Assembly (NCBI RefSeq): GCF_004765815.2
Contig: NZ_ML974129.1
Location: forward strand, 124,001-188,000
Origin: Halorussus salinus
GTDB lineage: Archaea; Halobacteriota; Halobacteria; Halobacteriales; Haladaptataceae
Length of the DNA: 64,000 nt
Reading direction: 5' to 3'
This document shows positions 1-7,784 of this stretch, piece after piece. Position 1 is the stretch's first letter, and the number at the start of each line of letters is the position of its first letter. Position numbers and translations under genes: made by a program. The notes under the pieces were generated by a model that had not been told where the DNA came from, made no database searches, and saw only the letters and a program-made list of their open reading frames with translations.

Positions 1-317
1 TGCTGAAGGTCGCCGACGCGTTCGGCTGGGAGGAGGCCGCCCTCTACGACGAGGCGGCGGGGACGCTGGTCGTCGCCGAGAGCGTCGGCAACGCGCCCTA
101 CTTCACGACGCCGGGCGAGCGCATCGGCGTCCACCCGATGATGCGACTCACGCCGCCGTCGGCCCTGAAGGGGCTTCGACCGGAGCGCGTGCTGGTCGGG
201 CACGGCCGGGGCGCGATGGACGACGCGACTCGCGCGTTGGACGACGCGCTCGGCGGCGCGCGACGACAGACGCCGAAGCTCTACGCCGAGAATCTGCGGA
301 TGATACTGCGTCGGTGA
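1..317 (+). CDS. C-terminal part of an MBL-fold-type hydrolase (5' truncated by window)
   Basis: An open frame runs in from the left edge (first full codon at 3) and stops with TGA at 315-317, giving about 104 residues. It includes a segment like the C-terminal part of haloarchaeal metallo-beta-lactamase-fold hydrolases: an 'ERVLVGHGRG' stretch containing a late metal-type His, followed by a helical Ala/Leu/Arg-rich tail. The N-terminal HxHxDH metal site is outside the window, so catalysis cannot be verified. Substrate unknown. It reads toward the first CHAT gene but is separated from it by a promoter-like AT-rich stretch, so it is probably not in the same operon. Confidence 0.5.
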   Translation, partial: LKVADAFGWEEAALYDEAAGTLVVAESVGNAPYFTTPGERIGVHPMMRLTPPSALKGLRPERVLVGHGRGAMDDATRALDDALGGARRQTPKLYAENLRMILRR

Positions 318-349
318 CCGAACGGTTCGAAACTGACGAAACTCACCAG

Positions 350-441
350 TAAATTTTTGCAATTCCAGCACTAGGGTAGAAAACATGCGTTCCCTCCAAG
401 GGGTACCGACGCGTGAGAAACGACTGGGGGTGTGGCAGTGA
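350..441 (+). promoter_or_regulatory. Promoter and short upstream ORF before CHAT gene 1
   Basis: A TATA-like AAATTTTTGC lies at about 352-361. The first ATG in the expected leaderless position is at 385, about 30 nt downstream. That ATG opens an 18-codon ORF ending with TGA at 439-441, in a different frame from the CHAT gene, and it overlaps the CHAT GTG start at 432. It may be a small coupling or attenuating uORF, or the mRNA may simply have a longer leader. Inference from spacing only. Confidence 0.3.
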
Positions 442-2528
442 CACTGTCGTTCGAGGCCGCGACGGAGCCGACCGGCCTCGAAATCCGGGACCGAATCGAG
501 CGGCGCACGTACACTATCGGAACGTCGGGGTCGGTCTCCCCGACGCCGACCGACGCCGACGAGTTTCGGTTCCCGGTAGACGACGCGGTCGCCGTCACGA
601 CCGACACGCTCGCGCTTCCGACGTTCGTCGCGTCGTACGTCCGCGACGCGACTGGTGGGATGCTCCTCGAAGTCGGGAGCGAGACCGACCGACGCCTTCC
701 GGCGGGGTGCTACGGCGTCGAGTTGTGCGCGCCGATGAAACTCTATCTCGCCGTCGAGGGACCGATGAGAGTGACGGGGGCCGACGACGGGATTCGGTTC
801 GGGTTCGAGTCGGCGACGACGGTTCGCGTCGGCGCGCGGTCCCACCACGAACGCCCGGCGGCGACGGTCACGACGACCGACGACCCCCGCGACGTGATGG
901 CCGCGCTCTCGACGCTCGGGTCGGCGCTCAAGACGACCAGTCCCGAGCGGAGCTTTCCGACGTTGCGGGGCCACCCGCCCCTCGTGGAGTTGGGCGACGA
1001 GCTGTCGATTCCCGACGAACTCGCTCGCCCCGATACCGGCGTCCGCATCGAGTTGCCGCCCGAGCGCGGCCGGGCCTACGTCGCCGCACCGCTGGCGTTC
1101 TACCTCGGCGCGGAGTTAGTTCCCGTGACCGACGCGAGCGCGCCCCGCATCGTCACCGACGGGACTGCTCGTGCGGACGGGTTCGCCTACGACCTCGACG
1201 GGCCGAAGGGGTTCGAAGAGGAAGTGGCCAGAGTCCTCAAGCAGACGTTCCTGCTCGACTGCGTGACCCGAACGGAGGGCTACTACCCGGTGGCGCTCCA
1301 CGAGCGCGAGGCGCTCGACCCCGACGTGGGGCTGGACTTTGCGGCCCTCTACGACCGGTCGCTGGCCGAACGACTGGCCGCGTACCTCTCGGTCCCCTTC
1401 GAGGTGGTCGAGGACCAGATTCCGACGTGGAAGCTGACGACCCACGTCGAACCGACGCCCGAGAACGTCGCTACCGTGCCGTTTCTGGTGGACGACCTCG
1501 CGGTCGTCCGGACGCCCGCGTCCCGACGACCGACCCGGCGTACGACTACTTCGTCCGGCGAACTCGTGCGGGACGGCGACTTCACGCGAAGCTCCTCGGA
1601 GTCGGAGGACACGCGCCCGGTGGTCGAACCCGAGGGCAGCGACTCGGTCGAACAGGCGTGGATCGGCGACCACGCGCCGGTGGACGCCAGCAAGGCGACC
1701 CCGACCGCGTTCCGGAATCGGTTGGAACAGCGGTCGGAAGCCGAGGAGATCGAGATTTCGGTCGTCTGCAACGACACCGAAATGGACGAGGAGCGCGACA
1801 TCGCCGCCGAGGTGTACGGTTCTCGCGAGAGTTTACCGTTCGACGTGACGGTCCACCGCAACCTGCGGACCGACGAACTCCGCGCGGTGCTGGCCGACGA
1901 GACGGCGTTCCTCCACTACATCGGCCACATCGACGGGGCGGGCTTCGAATGTGCGGACGGCCACCTCGACGCCGGAGACGTGGACTCGGTGGGCGCGGAA
2001 GCGTTCGTGTTGAACGCCTGCCAGTCATACGAGCAAGGGATGGAACTCATCGACGCCGGGAGCGTCGGCGGCGTCGTGACGTTGAGCGACGTGATAAACA
2101 GCGGCGCGGTCCGGGTCGGCAAGACGATGGTCCGCCTGCTAAACCGCGGGTTCCCGCTCCGGGCCGCGCTCTCCATCGCCCGCGGGCGGAGCATCGTCGG
2201 CGACCAGTACATCGTCGTCGGCGACGGGAACGTCGACATCGTCCAGACCGAGAGCAACATGGCGATGCTCTGTGTCGTAGAGACTGGCGACGACGACAGC
2301 GTTTTCGAGGTGTCGGTCGAAAGCTACGTCTCCGGAGACGGTGGAATTGGCGGGTTCTTCAGGCCACGGTTCGGCGACCCCGAACGCTACCATCTCACTT
2401 CGGGACGACACGGACCGTACTCGATGACTCGCGAGGAACTTCGGACGACGCTGGCGATGGAGAACGTTCCGATGAAAGTAGACGGCGAGTTCACGTGGAG
2501 CCACGACCTTGAGGTGAACGAGTTTTAG
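432..2528 (+). CDS. CHAT-domain caspase-like protease 1 (module A)
   Basis: A 698-residue protein from a GTG start. This start aligns with the ATG start of its paralogue at 4275-6404. The C-terminal third has CHAT (caspase/HetF-type) hallmarks: His495/His499 in 'LHYIGHIDG' after a beta strand, and Cys530 in 'LNACQSY', the expected His-Cys dyad. The long N-terminal region (about 1-420) is shared with the paralogue, including the block 'TTSPERSFPTLRGHPPLVEL' near residue 160. It is not a TPR array and is probably a sensor or assembly region. No signal peptide or membrane segment is evident, so it is probably cytoplasmic. The gene ends 2 nt from the stop codon of a convergent 44-residue membrane-peptide gene, an arrangement repeated in module B. 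Protease activity is inferred from the dyad; the substrate is unknown, and the peptide is the natural candidate. Confidence 0.8.
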   Translation: MAVTLSFEAATEPTGLEIRDRIERRTYTIGTSGSVSPTPTDADEFRFPVDDAVAVTTDTLALPTFVASYVRDATGGMLLEVGSETDRRLPAGCYGVELCAPMKLYLAVEGPMRVTGADDGIRFGFESATTVRVGARSHHERPAATVTTTDDPRDVMAALSTLGSALKTTSPERSFPTLRGHPPLVELGDELSIPDELARPDTGVRIELPPERGRAYVAAPLAFYLGAELVPVTDASAPRIVTDGTARADGFAYDLDGPKGFEEEVARVLKQTFLLDCVTRTEGYYPVALHEREALDPDVGLDFAALYDRSLAERLAAYLSVPFEVVEDQIPTWKLTTHVEPTPENVATVPFLVDDLAVVRTPASRRPTRRTTTSSGELVRDGDFTRSSSESEDTRPVVEPEGSDSVEQAWIGDHAPVDASKATPTAFRNRLEQRSEAEEIEISVVCNDTEMDEERDIAAEVYGSRESLPFDVTVHRNLRTDELRAVLADETAFLHYIGHIDGAGFECADGHLDAGDVDSVGAEAFVLNACQSYEQGMELIDAGSVGGVVTLSDVINSGAVRVGKTMVRLLNRGFPLRAALSIARGRSIVGDQYIVVGDGNVDIVQTESNMAMLCVVETGDDDSVFEVSVESYVSGDGGIGGFFRPRFGDPERYHLTSGRHGPYSMTREELRTTLAMENVPMKVDGEFTWSHDLEVNEF

Positions 2529-2530
2529 GT

Positions 2531-2665
2531 TTACGGTCCGTAACAGGCCACTGCCATTCCGGCCGACGCGTTTCCGGCCTGCGTGAGTAGCAGTAGCATC
2601 GTGAACAGGACGCCCATCTTCCGGGGATTCTCTGCGAGATACGTGGTGAGGTCGGATTCGGACAT
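2531..2665 (-). CDS. 44-aa membrane micropeptide, partner of CHAT protease 1
   Basis: ATG at 2665-2663, TAA at 2533-2531. The peptide has a charged N-terminus ending 'ENPRKMG', one hydrophobic segment 'VLFTMLLLLTQAGN' (about residues 19-32), and a short polar tail ending Tyr-Gly-Pro. It aligns with the 48-aa peptide at 4127-4273: shared PRxMGxLFTxxLLLxQAGN core and C-terminal GP. It resembles a single-pass membrane peptide or a very short signal-anchor with a potential Ala-x-Ala processing zone. From memory, such peptides form a haloarchaeal family (possibly DUF7503). Its 3' end faces that of the CHAT gene with a 2-nt gap. The conserved sequence in two copies argues that it is a real gene. 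Confidence 0.75.
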   Translation of the reverse strand: MSESDLTTYLAENPRKMGVLFTMLLLLTQAGNASAGMAVACYGP

Positions 2666-2683
2666 TGCAAATACCAGTAATAG

Positions 2684-2704
2684 CTATTATATTATGAAAT
2701 ATTC
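2684..2704 (-). promoter_or_regulatory. TATA-like promoter of micropeptide gene A
   Basis: On the minus strand, an AT-only run around 2686-2697 lies about 25-30 nt upstream of the ATG at 2665. This is the spacing of a leaderless or near-leaderless haloarchaeal transcript. The local base composition contrasts sharply with the GC-rich surroundings. Confidence 0.45.
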
Positions 2705-2890
2705 TATATTTTTCGAGACACGAACGTGTCCGACGTAAGTCAGACACTCGACGCACTCGTTGAAATACGTTTTCACTCGTCGCGTCGGTCGGCGGCAAGC
2801 GCCACCGTCGGAGGAGGTCCCCGTATCGAGAATCGCGGTCGCTGTCGCGGGCAGTATGGTTATACGCGGACGGGCCAAAAGAGAGGTGTG

Positions 2891-3301
2891 GTGTACGTAA
2901 CTCGGGGGCTGGTGGACGTGTTACTGGACTTCGCGGCGGAGGCCGAACCCGACGAGTTGACCGTCTCGCTCGCGGTCACGCCCGCTGGCGAACTGGACGG
3001 CACCGAGGAGCTACCGCCCGACGCGCCGGTGTTCACGCACTTCTATCCGCCGGACGCGGGGAAGTCCATCACGGCGGTCTTCGGTGTGGACCTCTCGGTC
3101 CCGGCGGGTCAGACCCAAGGCCGGTTCATCGCCCACCCCAAGGGGAACTTGGAAGTGAACAAGACCGACGACCTCCACGAGGCGATTCTGGTCGCGGTGC
3201 CGCCGTGGGACGAGTCGTCGCTCGGAGCGTTCGACCGCTCGGGCCGCAGACAGCCGCTGGAGGTCGTGGACGCCGAACCCCCGACCGAATCGCTGTCGTA
3301 G
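2891..3301 (+). CDS. Conserved haloarchaeal protein of unknown function
   Basis: An open frame of 136 codons from GTG 2891 to TAG 3299-3301; the GTG at 2888 is an equally possible start. The product begins 'VYVTRGLVDVLLDFAAEAEP' and contains a His-bearing 'FTHFYPPDAGKS' and a 'GRFIAHPKGNL' block with a second His. The spaced His/Asp residues faintly recall JAB/MPN-type folds, but I cannot show a metal site. The frame stays open further upstream to 2726, but that part looks non-coding. It sits between the two CHAT modules with no evident operon partner. Function unknown. Confidence 0.6.
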   Translation: MYVTRGLVDVLLDFAAEAEPDELTVSLAVTPAGELDGTEELPPDAPVFTHFYPPDAGKSITAVFGVDLSVPAGQTQGRFIAHPKGNLEVNKTDDLHEAILVAVPPWDESSLGAFDRSGRRQPLEVVDAEPPTESLS

Positions 3302-3338
3302 TCGCTGTGGCAGTCGCTGTCGTCGCCGCCAACCGACG

Positions 3339-3548
3339 CTATTCGAGGTAGCCGAGTTCCCTGAGCTGGCCGGTTATCTCCTCGAACTCCGACTCGGTGA
3401 GTTCGCCCTCCTTCTGGTGCTGGATGACGATACTCCGGAGGAGGAAGCGCACGAGGTCGCTGGTGCTGGAGAAACTGGTGCCTTCGATGGTCTCCTCGAC
3501 GCGGTCCGCGAGGTCCTTCGGAATCGAGACGGTGGTGTACTCGGTCAT
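3339..3548 (-). CDS. Ribbon-helix-helix (CopG-like) DNA-binding protein
   Basis: A 69-residue protein starting 'MTEYTTVSIPKDLADRVEE'. The first beta strand ('YTTVSIP') followed by two helices, the second in 'SSTSDLVRFLLRSIV', is the RHH/MetJ-Arc fold, which dimerises and inserts the ribbon into the major groove. A short acidic tail follows. It is common in haloarchaea as a stand-alone regulator. No toxin gene lies beside it, so an antitoxin role is not supported. The target operator is unknown; it lies upstream of, and convergent with, the unknown gene at 2891. Confidence 0.8.
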   Translation of the reverse strand: MTEYTTVSIPKDLADRVEETIEGTSFSSTSDLVRFLLRSIVIQHQKEGELTESEFEEITGQLRELGYLE

Positions 3549-3662
3549 AGGGGCTACTGGGGCCGCGCGCGGGAAAACCGTTGTCCTCTCGGCGGTCGCC
3601 GCTCTGCCGACGCCTCCGCGCCCCGGCGGATTCCCGGTCCGGCGATTACGACGAGGAGTCGC

Positions 3663-3968
3663 TCACAGCCGCTCGGTGTCCACGCTCACGTCGTCGGGCG
3701 TCACGATGAGAAACTCCCGGAAGTGAATCAGGTTGCCGCCGCGCTCTTTGACCCGCGGCGCGAGGTCGGCCGCCAACTCGGGGAGGTCGCCCTCGACCGC
3801 CAACACGAGGACGTTGCCGCGGTCCACGACCTCGAACCACTCGCGCTCGTCGGTCGTCCCGTCTAACTCGCCGAGGACGATGCGCCGGTCGGTCCCGTCG
3901 GTGCCCTCCTCGTCGTCCGCTATCTCCTGCTCGACCGTCTGGAGGTCGAGGTCGAAACCACTGCCCAT
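3663..3968 (-). CDS. Haloarchaeal DUF5779-like protein
   Basis: 101 residues when started at 'MGSGFDLDLQTVEQEI' (ATG at 3968); an upstream in-frame ATG at 3995 would add nine residues without family resemblance. The body alternates strands and helices: 'RRIVLGELDG', 'NVLVLAVEGDLPELA', 'GNLIHFREFLIVTP'. This matches my memory of DUF5779, a haloarchaeal family of unknown function that may resemble SepF- or roadblock-like small folds. No catalytic residues stand out. The gene is divergent from the promoter region of micropeptide B. Confidence 0.65.
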   Translation of the reverse strand: MGSGFDLDLQTVEQEIADDEEGTDGTDRRIVLGELDGTTDEREWFEVVDRGNVLVLAVEGDLPELAADLAPRVKERGGNLIHFREFLIVTPDDVSVDTERL

Positions 3969-4081
3969 ACGCGCTCGCTCACACTCCCCCGCCAAAATCC
4001 TTGCCCCCTGAGGGACGTTCGGAAATCGAACATTTTAAATAAATGTTGGCAATCTATTTTAAGAATATTTCTATTGCCATC

Positions 4082-4101
4082 TTTTAAACAGATTGAATTA
4101 G
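4082..4101 (+). promoter_or_regulatory. AT-rich promoter region of micropeptide gene B
   Basis: Two TATA-like stretches (TTTTAAACA at 4082-4090 and GATTGAATTA at 4091-4100) lie 26-45 nt before the ATG at 4127. A further AT-rich tract occupies 4030-4075. They direct transcription toward the peptide gene and, if read through, antisense into the CHAT gene. Confidence 0.4.
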
Positions 4102-4126
4102 CTCGTCGTCCTTGCCAAAAGTGGTC

Positions 4127-4273
4127 ATGGCACAACCCACGACGCACGCACGGATGGCGGAGTTTCTCGAATCACACCCCCGAGCGATGGGCGCGCTGTT
4201 CACGATATGCCTGCTGTTGATGCAGGCCGGGAACGTGGCTGCGAACGGTGCAAGCGCCTACAGTGGACCGTAA
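4127..4273 (+). CDS. 48-aa membrane micropeptide, partner of CHAT protease 2
   Basis: ATG 4127-4129 to TAA 4271-4273. The peptide reads N-terminal polar residues, then 'HPRAMGALFTICLLLMQAGN', then a short tail ending Ser-Gly-Pro. The PRxMGxLFT, LLLxQAGN and C-terminal GP positions match the peptide at 2531-2665. One hydrophobic segment (about residues 22-36) would span the membrane or act as a signal-anchor. Its stop is 1 nt from the stop codon of the opposing CHAT gene. The gene is far too short for default gene callers. It is a likely substrate, effector or secreted signal of the CHAT protease, by inference only. Confidence 0.75.
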   Translation: MAQPTTHARMAEFLESHPRAMGALFTICLLLMQAGNVAANGASAYSGP

Positions 4274-4274
4274 G

Positions 4275-6404
4275 TCACAGGTCCTCTACGGATAGTTCGT
4301 CGCTCCAGTAGAGATTCCCCTCGTAACTAACCGGCATGACTTCACGGTCGAAGTAGTCGTTTAGTTCGGATTTCGTAATCCGGAACGAGTTGTCCCCCGC
4401 AGAGACGAGTTGATGAACCGAGTTCTGCCCGATAATCGGGAGATATATCGAACCGAGTTCGTACCCCGGAGACGAGTACGCGCGCACGTTGGCCTCGAAC
4501 TCGTCTTCGCCGACCCGTTCGATTTTGAGGTGGAGCGGACAACCGCTCTCGCTCTGACAGAGAGTCACGCTTCCATCGCCGACCGTCGTGTACTGGTAGG
4601 CCGGACCGATGGCGTCTTTCACGACCGAGAGCGCGACCCGGAGCGGGAACCCGCAGTTGAGGAGTCGCGCGAGCGTCCGGCCGATGTCGGTGGCGACGCT
4701 GTTGGCGATTTCCGCGAGGGTGACGACGCCGCCGTAGCTTCCGGCCTCCACGAGTGCTTCGCCCTGCGCGTACGACCGGCAGGCGTTGAGGACGAACGCT
4801 TTCACGTTCACTTCCGAGAGCGTCCGGGCGTCCAAGTGACCGTCGGGACACCGCATCCCGTCGCCGTCCACGTGGCCGATGTAGTGCAGGAAGTCGGCGG
4901 GTTGGGCCAGCAGGTCCCGGAGTTCGTCGGTCGTCAGTTCGTCGTGAACCGACACGTCGAACCGGAGGAGGTCCCGAAGCCCGTAGAACTCCTCGACGAC
5001 GCCCTCCTCGTTCATGCGCTCGTCGTTGCAGACGACGTGGACCTCGATGCTAGTCTCGTCGGGGGCCGACCGCCGGGCGCGCCGCCGGTAGGACTCGACG
5101 GTCGCCTTGTTCGCGCCGACCGGGAACCCCTCGCCGACCCACGCGTGTTCGACCGTCTCGACCGGTTCGGGGTTGAAAATCTCGCTCTGCTGGACGGTCG
5201 AGGAGTTCCCGTCGGTCGTGCTTCTGGTGAACTCCTCGGCCGCGTCGTCGGCGGTGCGGGCGTCGGCCGCACCGTCCGGGCCGCTCCGGAAGAACTCGCC
5301 GAGGGGTTCGGGCGTCGGACTCACCGACGCGCCGGTCGGGTCGCCCGGACACCGAACCAGCGCGAGGTCGTCGGCGACGAACGGCAGCACTTCGACGTTG
5401 TCCGGAGTCGCCATCACGTCGGTCGTCAGGCTCCAGTCGGGCACGTGGTCGGCGACTGACTCGAAGGGGACCGAGAGGTACGCGGCCAGTCGTTCGGCCA
5501 GCGACCGGTCGTAGAGGTCAGCGAAGTCCAGCCCCACGTCGGGGTCGAGCGCCTCGCGCTCGTGGAGGTCCACGTCGTAGTAGCCTTCCGTCCGGGTCAC
5601 ACAGTCGAAGAAGAACGTCTGGCGGAGGACGCGCCCGACGGTGGTCTCGTAGCCCCGCGGGCCGTCGAGGTCGTACGCGAAGCCAGCGTCCGTGACGAGT
5701 CGAGGATGGTCGGCCGGGACGACTTCCGCGCCGAGGTAGTACGCCAGCGACGCCGCGGGGTAGACGTACTGGTAGTCCGCGGGGAGTTCGAGTCGGACCC
5801 CCGTGTCGGGGCGAGCCACACCCTCGGGGGCGTCGAACTCGTCGCCTAGTTCCACGAGCGGCGGATGACCCCGGAGCGTCGGAAAACTCCGCTCGGGACT
5901 GGTCGTCTTGAGCGCCGACCCGAGGAGCGAAATCGCGTCCATCGCACCCACGGGGTCGGGCGTGGTCGTGACGGTGCCAGCGGGCCGGTCGTGGAACGAG
6001 CGCGCGCCGACCGCGACTTCGGTCGGGCCGCCGAAATCGACGGTGACGGTCGCCTCGTCGTGGCGGACCTCGATGGCGCTCTCGACGGAGAGGTAGAGTT
6101 TCATCGGCGCGGTGCTGAGTTCGAGAGTGTACGCGCCGGGGTCGAGCGACCGGTCAACGTGGTCGGCGTTGTCGGCGACGAGGTCGCCCGACTGGGTGCG
6201 GACGAGGACGTTGGCGAGTTTCGGGACGCCGACGCTACTCGTCTCGAAGGCGATGGCGGAATCGACGGGGAAGTAGAACTCGTCGGTCGGGGCGGGCGAG
6301 GGGGAGACGGGCGAGGCGGTGTCGAGTTCGAAGCGGGCGTTCTCGACGGGGTCTGTTATCTCGACGGTCGTGCAGTCGGTGTGTGCCGTGAACGTCGGGT
6401 CCAT
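4275..6404 (-). CDS. CHAT-domain caspase-like protease 2 (module B)
   Basis: A 709-residue paralogue of the protein at 432-2528, alignable along almost its whole length. The catalytic candidates are His507/His511 in 'LHYIGHVDG' and Cys542 in 'LNACRSY'. The N-terminal region has the same 'SERSFPTLRGH'-type block, and a poorly conserved Asp/Ser-rich linker (about 370-430) separates it from the protease part. The upstream gene at 6413-7117 ends only 8 nt before this ATG, so the two are probably co-transcribed. The 3' end faces a micropeptide gene across 1 nt. No membrane segment is evident. It probably acts as a cytoplasmic cysteine protease triggered by a partner; the substrate is not shown by the sequence. 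Confidence 0.8.
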   Translation of the reverse strand: MDPTFTAHTDCTTVEITDPVENARFELDTASPVSPSPAPTDEFYFPVDSAIAFETSSVGVPKLANVLVRTQSGDLVADNADHVDRSLDPGAYTLELSTAPMKLYLSVESAIEVRHDEATVTVDFGGPTEVAVGARSFHDRPAGTVTTTPDPVGAMDAISLLGSALKTTSPERSFPTLRGHPPLVELGDEFDAPEGVARPDTGVRLELPADYQYVYPAASLAYYLGAEVVPADHPRLVTDAGFAYDLDGPRGYETTVGRVLRQTFFFDCVTRTEGYYDVDLHEREALDPDVGLDFADLYDRSLAERLAAYLSVPFESVADHVPDWSLTTDVMATPDNVEVLPFVADDLALVRCPGDPTGASVSPTPEPLGEFFRSGPDGAADARTADDAAEEFTRSTTDGNSSTVQQSEIFNPEPVETVEHAWVGEGFPVGANKATVESYRRRARRSAPDETSIEVHVVCNDERMNEEGVVEEFYGLRDLLRFDVSVHDELTTDELRDLLAQPADFLHYIGHVDGDGMRCPDGHLDARTLSEVNVKAFVLNACRSYAQGEALVEAGSYGGVVTLAEIANSVATDIGRTLARLLNCGFPLRVALSVVKDAIGPAYQYTTVGDGSVTLCQSESGCPLHLKIERVGEDEFEANVRAYSSPGYELGSIYLPIIGQNSVHQLVSAGDNSFRITKSELNDYFDREVMPVSYEGNLYWSDELSVEDL

Positions 6405-6412
6405 GAATCACC

Positions 6413-7117
6413 TCACAGGCGCACCCAGTCGGTCCGCTGGTCGCACTCGGGGACGTGCCACCGCTGTTCGGTCGGCAGTCCGTCGCGTTTCCGGAGTTCG
6501 ATGCGGGCGTCGAACAGCGGGGAGAGACGGTCTACCACCTCGTCGTCGTCCGGTCGCGGGAGGTGGTAGTGGGCCATCCCGCGGACCCCCTTGACCATCG
6601 CCGAGACCGAGCGCACGAATCGCGCGACGCGGTCGGGGTCGTACTCGTGGGCCATCCGGCCGAGCGACGAGACCGACAGGCGGAGTTCCGAGGAGTCGAG
6701 TCCGCTGTCGGCGTCCGCGAAGAAGTCGATGGCGACGACGACCTCCTCGCGGAGTCGGCCGAGCGCGCTCCGGTCGGTCTCGTCGGTGGGAAGCGACACC
6801 CCGCCGCTCTCGGCGGCCTTCGGGACCGACCGCTGGCAGGCGTCTTGGTCGATTATCCACACGTCCGAGTCGTCCGAATCGACGCCCGGCGGGAGCCGTT
6901 CGTAGACGTTCCCGGCGCTGGGGTCGGCCAGTGCGACGACTCGTTTGCGCTCGGCGTTCGGCGCGCCCAGTAGCGTCCGCGTCGCCTCGACCGTCACGTC
7001 CTCGGAGACGGCACCGGTGACGAGAAGGTTGCAACCGTCGTGTTTGAGCCGTTTCAACACCTCCTGAAACTCGTGGGTCGAAGGGTCCCCGCGAAAGCGT
7101 GCCCGCTGGAGTGACAT
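6413..7117 (-). CDS. Degenerate RecA/KaiC-like protein (DUF7504-like), CHAT 2 partner
   Basis: 234 residues. A strand 'GCNLLVTGAV' near residue 28 sits where a Walker A loop would be, but GxxxxGKS/T is absent. Later come 'VWIIDQD' and 'SELRLSVSSLGRMAHEYD', followed by 'FVRSVSAMVKGVRGMAHYHL', the layout of the haloarchaeal family I remember as DUF7504: RecA-like proteins that lost nucleotide binding. The product of 61341-61919 has the same ending layout. It lies first in an operon with CHAT protease 2. A regulatory or sensor role for the protease is inferred from position. Its own AT-rich promoter (about 7143-7160) precedes the ATG. Confidence 0.6.
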   Translation of the reverse strand: MSLQRARFRGDPSTHEFQEVLKRLKHDGCNLLVTGAVSEDVTVEATRTLLGAPNAERKRVVALADPSAGNVYERLPPGVDSDDSDVWIIDQDACQRSVPKAAESGGVSLPTDETDRSALGRLREEVVVAIDFFADADSGLDSSELRLSVSSLGRMAHEYDPDRVARFVRSVSAMVKGVRGMAHYHLPRPDDDEVVDRLSPLFDARIELRKRDGLPTEQRWHVPECDQRTDWVRL

Positions 7118-7334
7118 CTCGTCTCATACCACAGAGGGGGTGAAAATAAAATTTTGTATTCTTTCGGACGCGAATAGATGTCTCACTCGAAATACGTGTG
7201 GAAATAGTCGCCAACGTAGCGACGTTTCGGGAGGCATAGTATGCGAACAGGTAACAATAAAGTAAAGCGTGGCGGTTAGTCACGAGAACGGAGGGCGGTC
7301 CGGCGTCGCGCTCGGCGGCCGCGGTCCGGCGTCG

Positions 7335-7784
7335 CTACTCGTCGTACTCGCGCTTGAACCCGCGGAACTCCGTCCGGTGGGCCTCCTCGTCGGCGAGGAT
7401 GGTGACCGCGATGTCCTCGGTCACGGGGTCGTCGTCGCCCGCCGCCTTGATGAGCGCACGGTAGGTTTCGATGGCGTCCTCCTCGGCGTCGAGGACGCCC
7501 TCGATGACCGACAGCACGTCGGTGCTGTCTTCCGGCGGCTGGAGGCTCTCCTGACGGGCCTCGAAGTCGTAGGAAGCGGGCGGGCGCTCGTCGAGTTGCT
7601 TGAGCCGCTGGCCGAGCATCTCGGCGTGGTTTAACTCCTCTTGGATGTCGGTTTCGAGGCTCTCCTTGACCTCCTCGGCGCTCACGCCGTCGAGGACGAT
7701 AGAGTTGGTGAGGTAGTTCATCACGGTCTCGATTTCGTCGCTGTACGCCTTCTTGAGTAAGTCCGTAACCTCTTGAGTCGTCAT
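7335..7784 (-). CDS. Ferritin-like/rubrerythrin-type protein
   Basis: 149 residues in a four-helix pattern. Helix 1 'LLKKAYSDEIETVMNYL', helix 2 'DIQEELNHAEMLGQRL' with an ExxH pair, helix 3 'GVLDAEEDAIETYRAL', and helix 4 'TILADEEAHRTEFRGF' with a second ExxH give the ligand set of a carboxylate-bridged di-iron site. Likely roles are iron handling or peroxide protection in the cytoplasm. There is no rubredoxin domain. It is a single gene, divergent from leuA. Confidence 0.8.
   Translation of the reverse strand: MTTQEVTDLLKKAYSDEIETVMNYLTNSIVLDGVSAEEVKESLETDIQEELNHAEMLGQRLKQLDERPPASYDFEARQESLQPPEDSTDVLSVIEGVLDAEEDAIETYRALIKAAGDDDPVTEDIAVTILADEEAHRTEFRGFKREYDE

Noticed and set aside
413-2512. 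699-codon open frame overlapping CHAT gene 1 in another frame
   Set aside because: It is Arg/Pro/Gly-rich, the usual shadow of a GC-rich haloarchaeal gene; the acidic frame from 432 has CHAT motifs and a paralogue.
3339-3548. RHH protein as antitoxin of a toxin-antitoxin pair linked to the CHAT modules
   Set aside because: No toxin gene is adjacent and the protein resembles ordinary stand-alone haloarchaeal RHH regulators.
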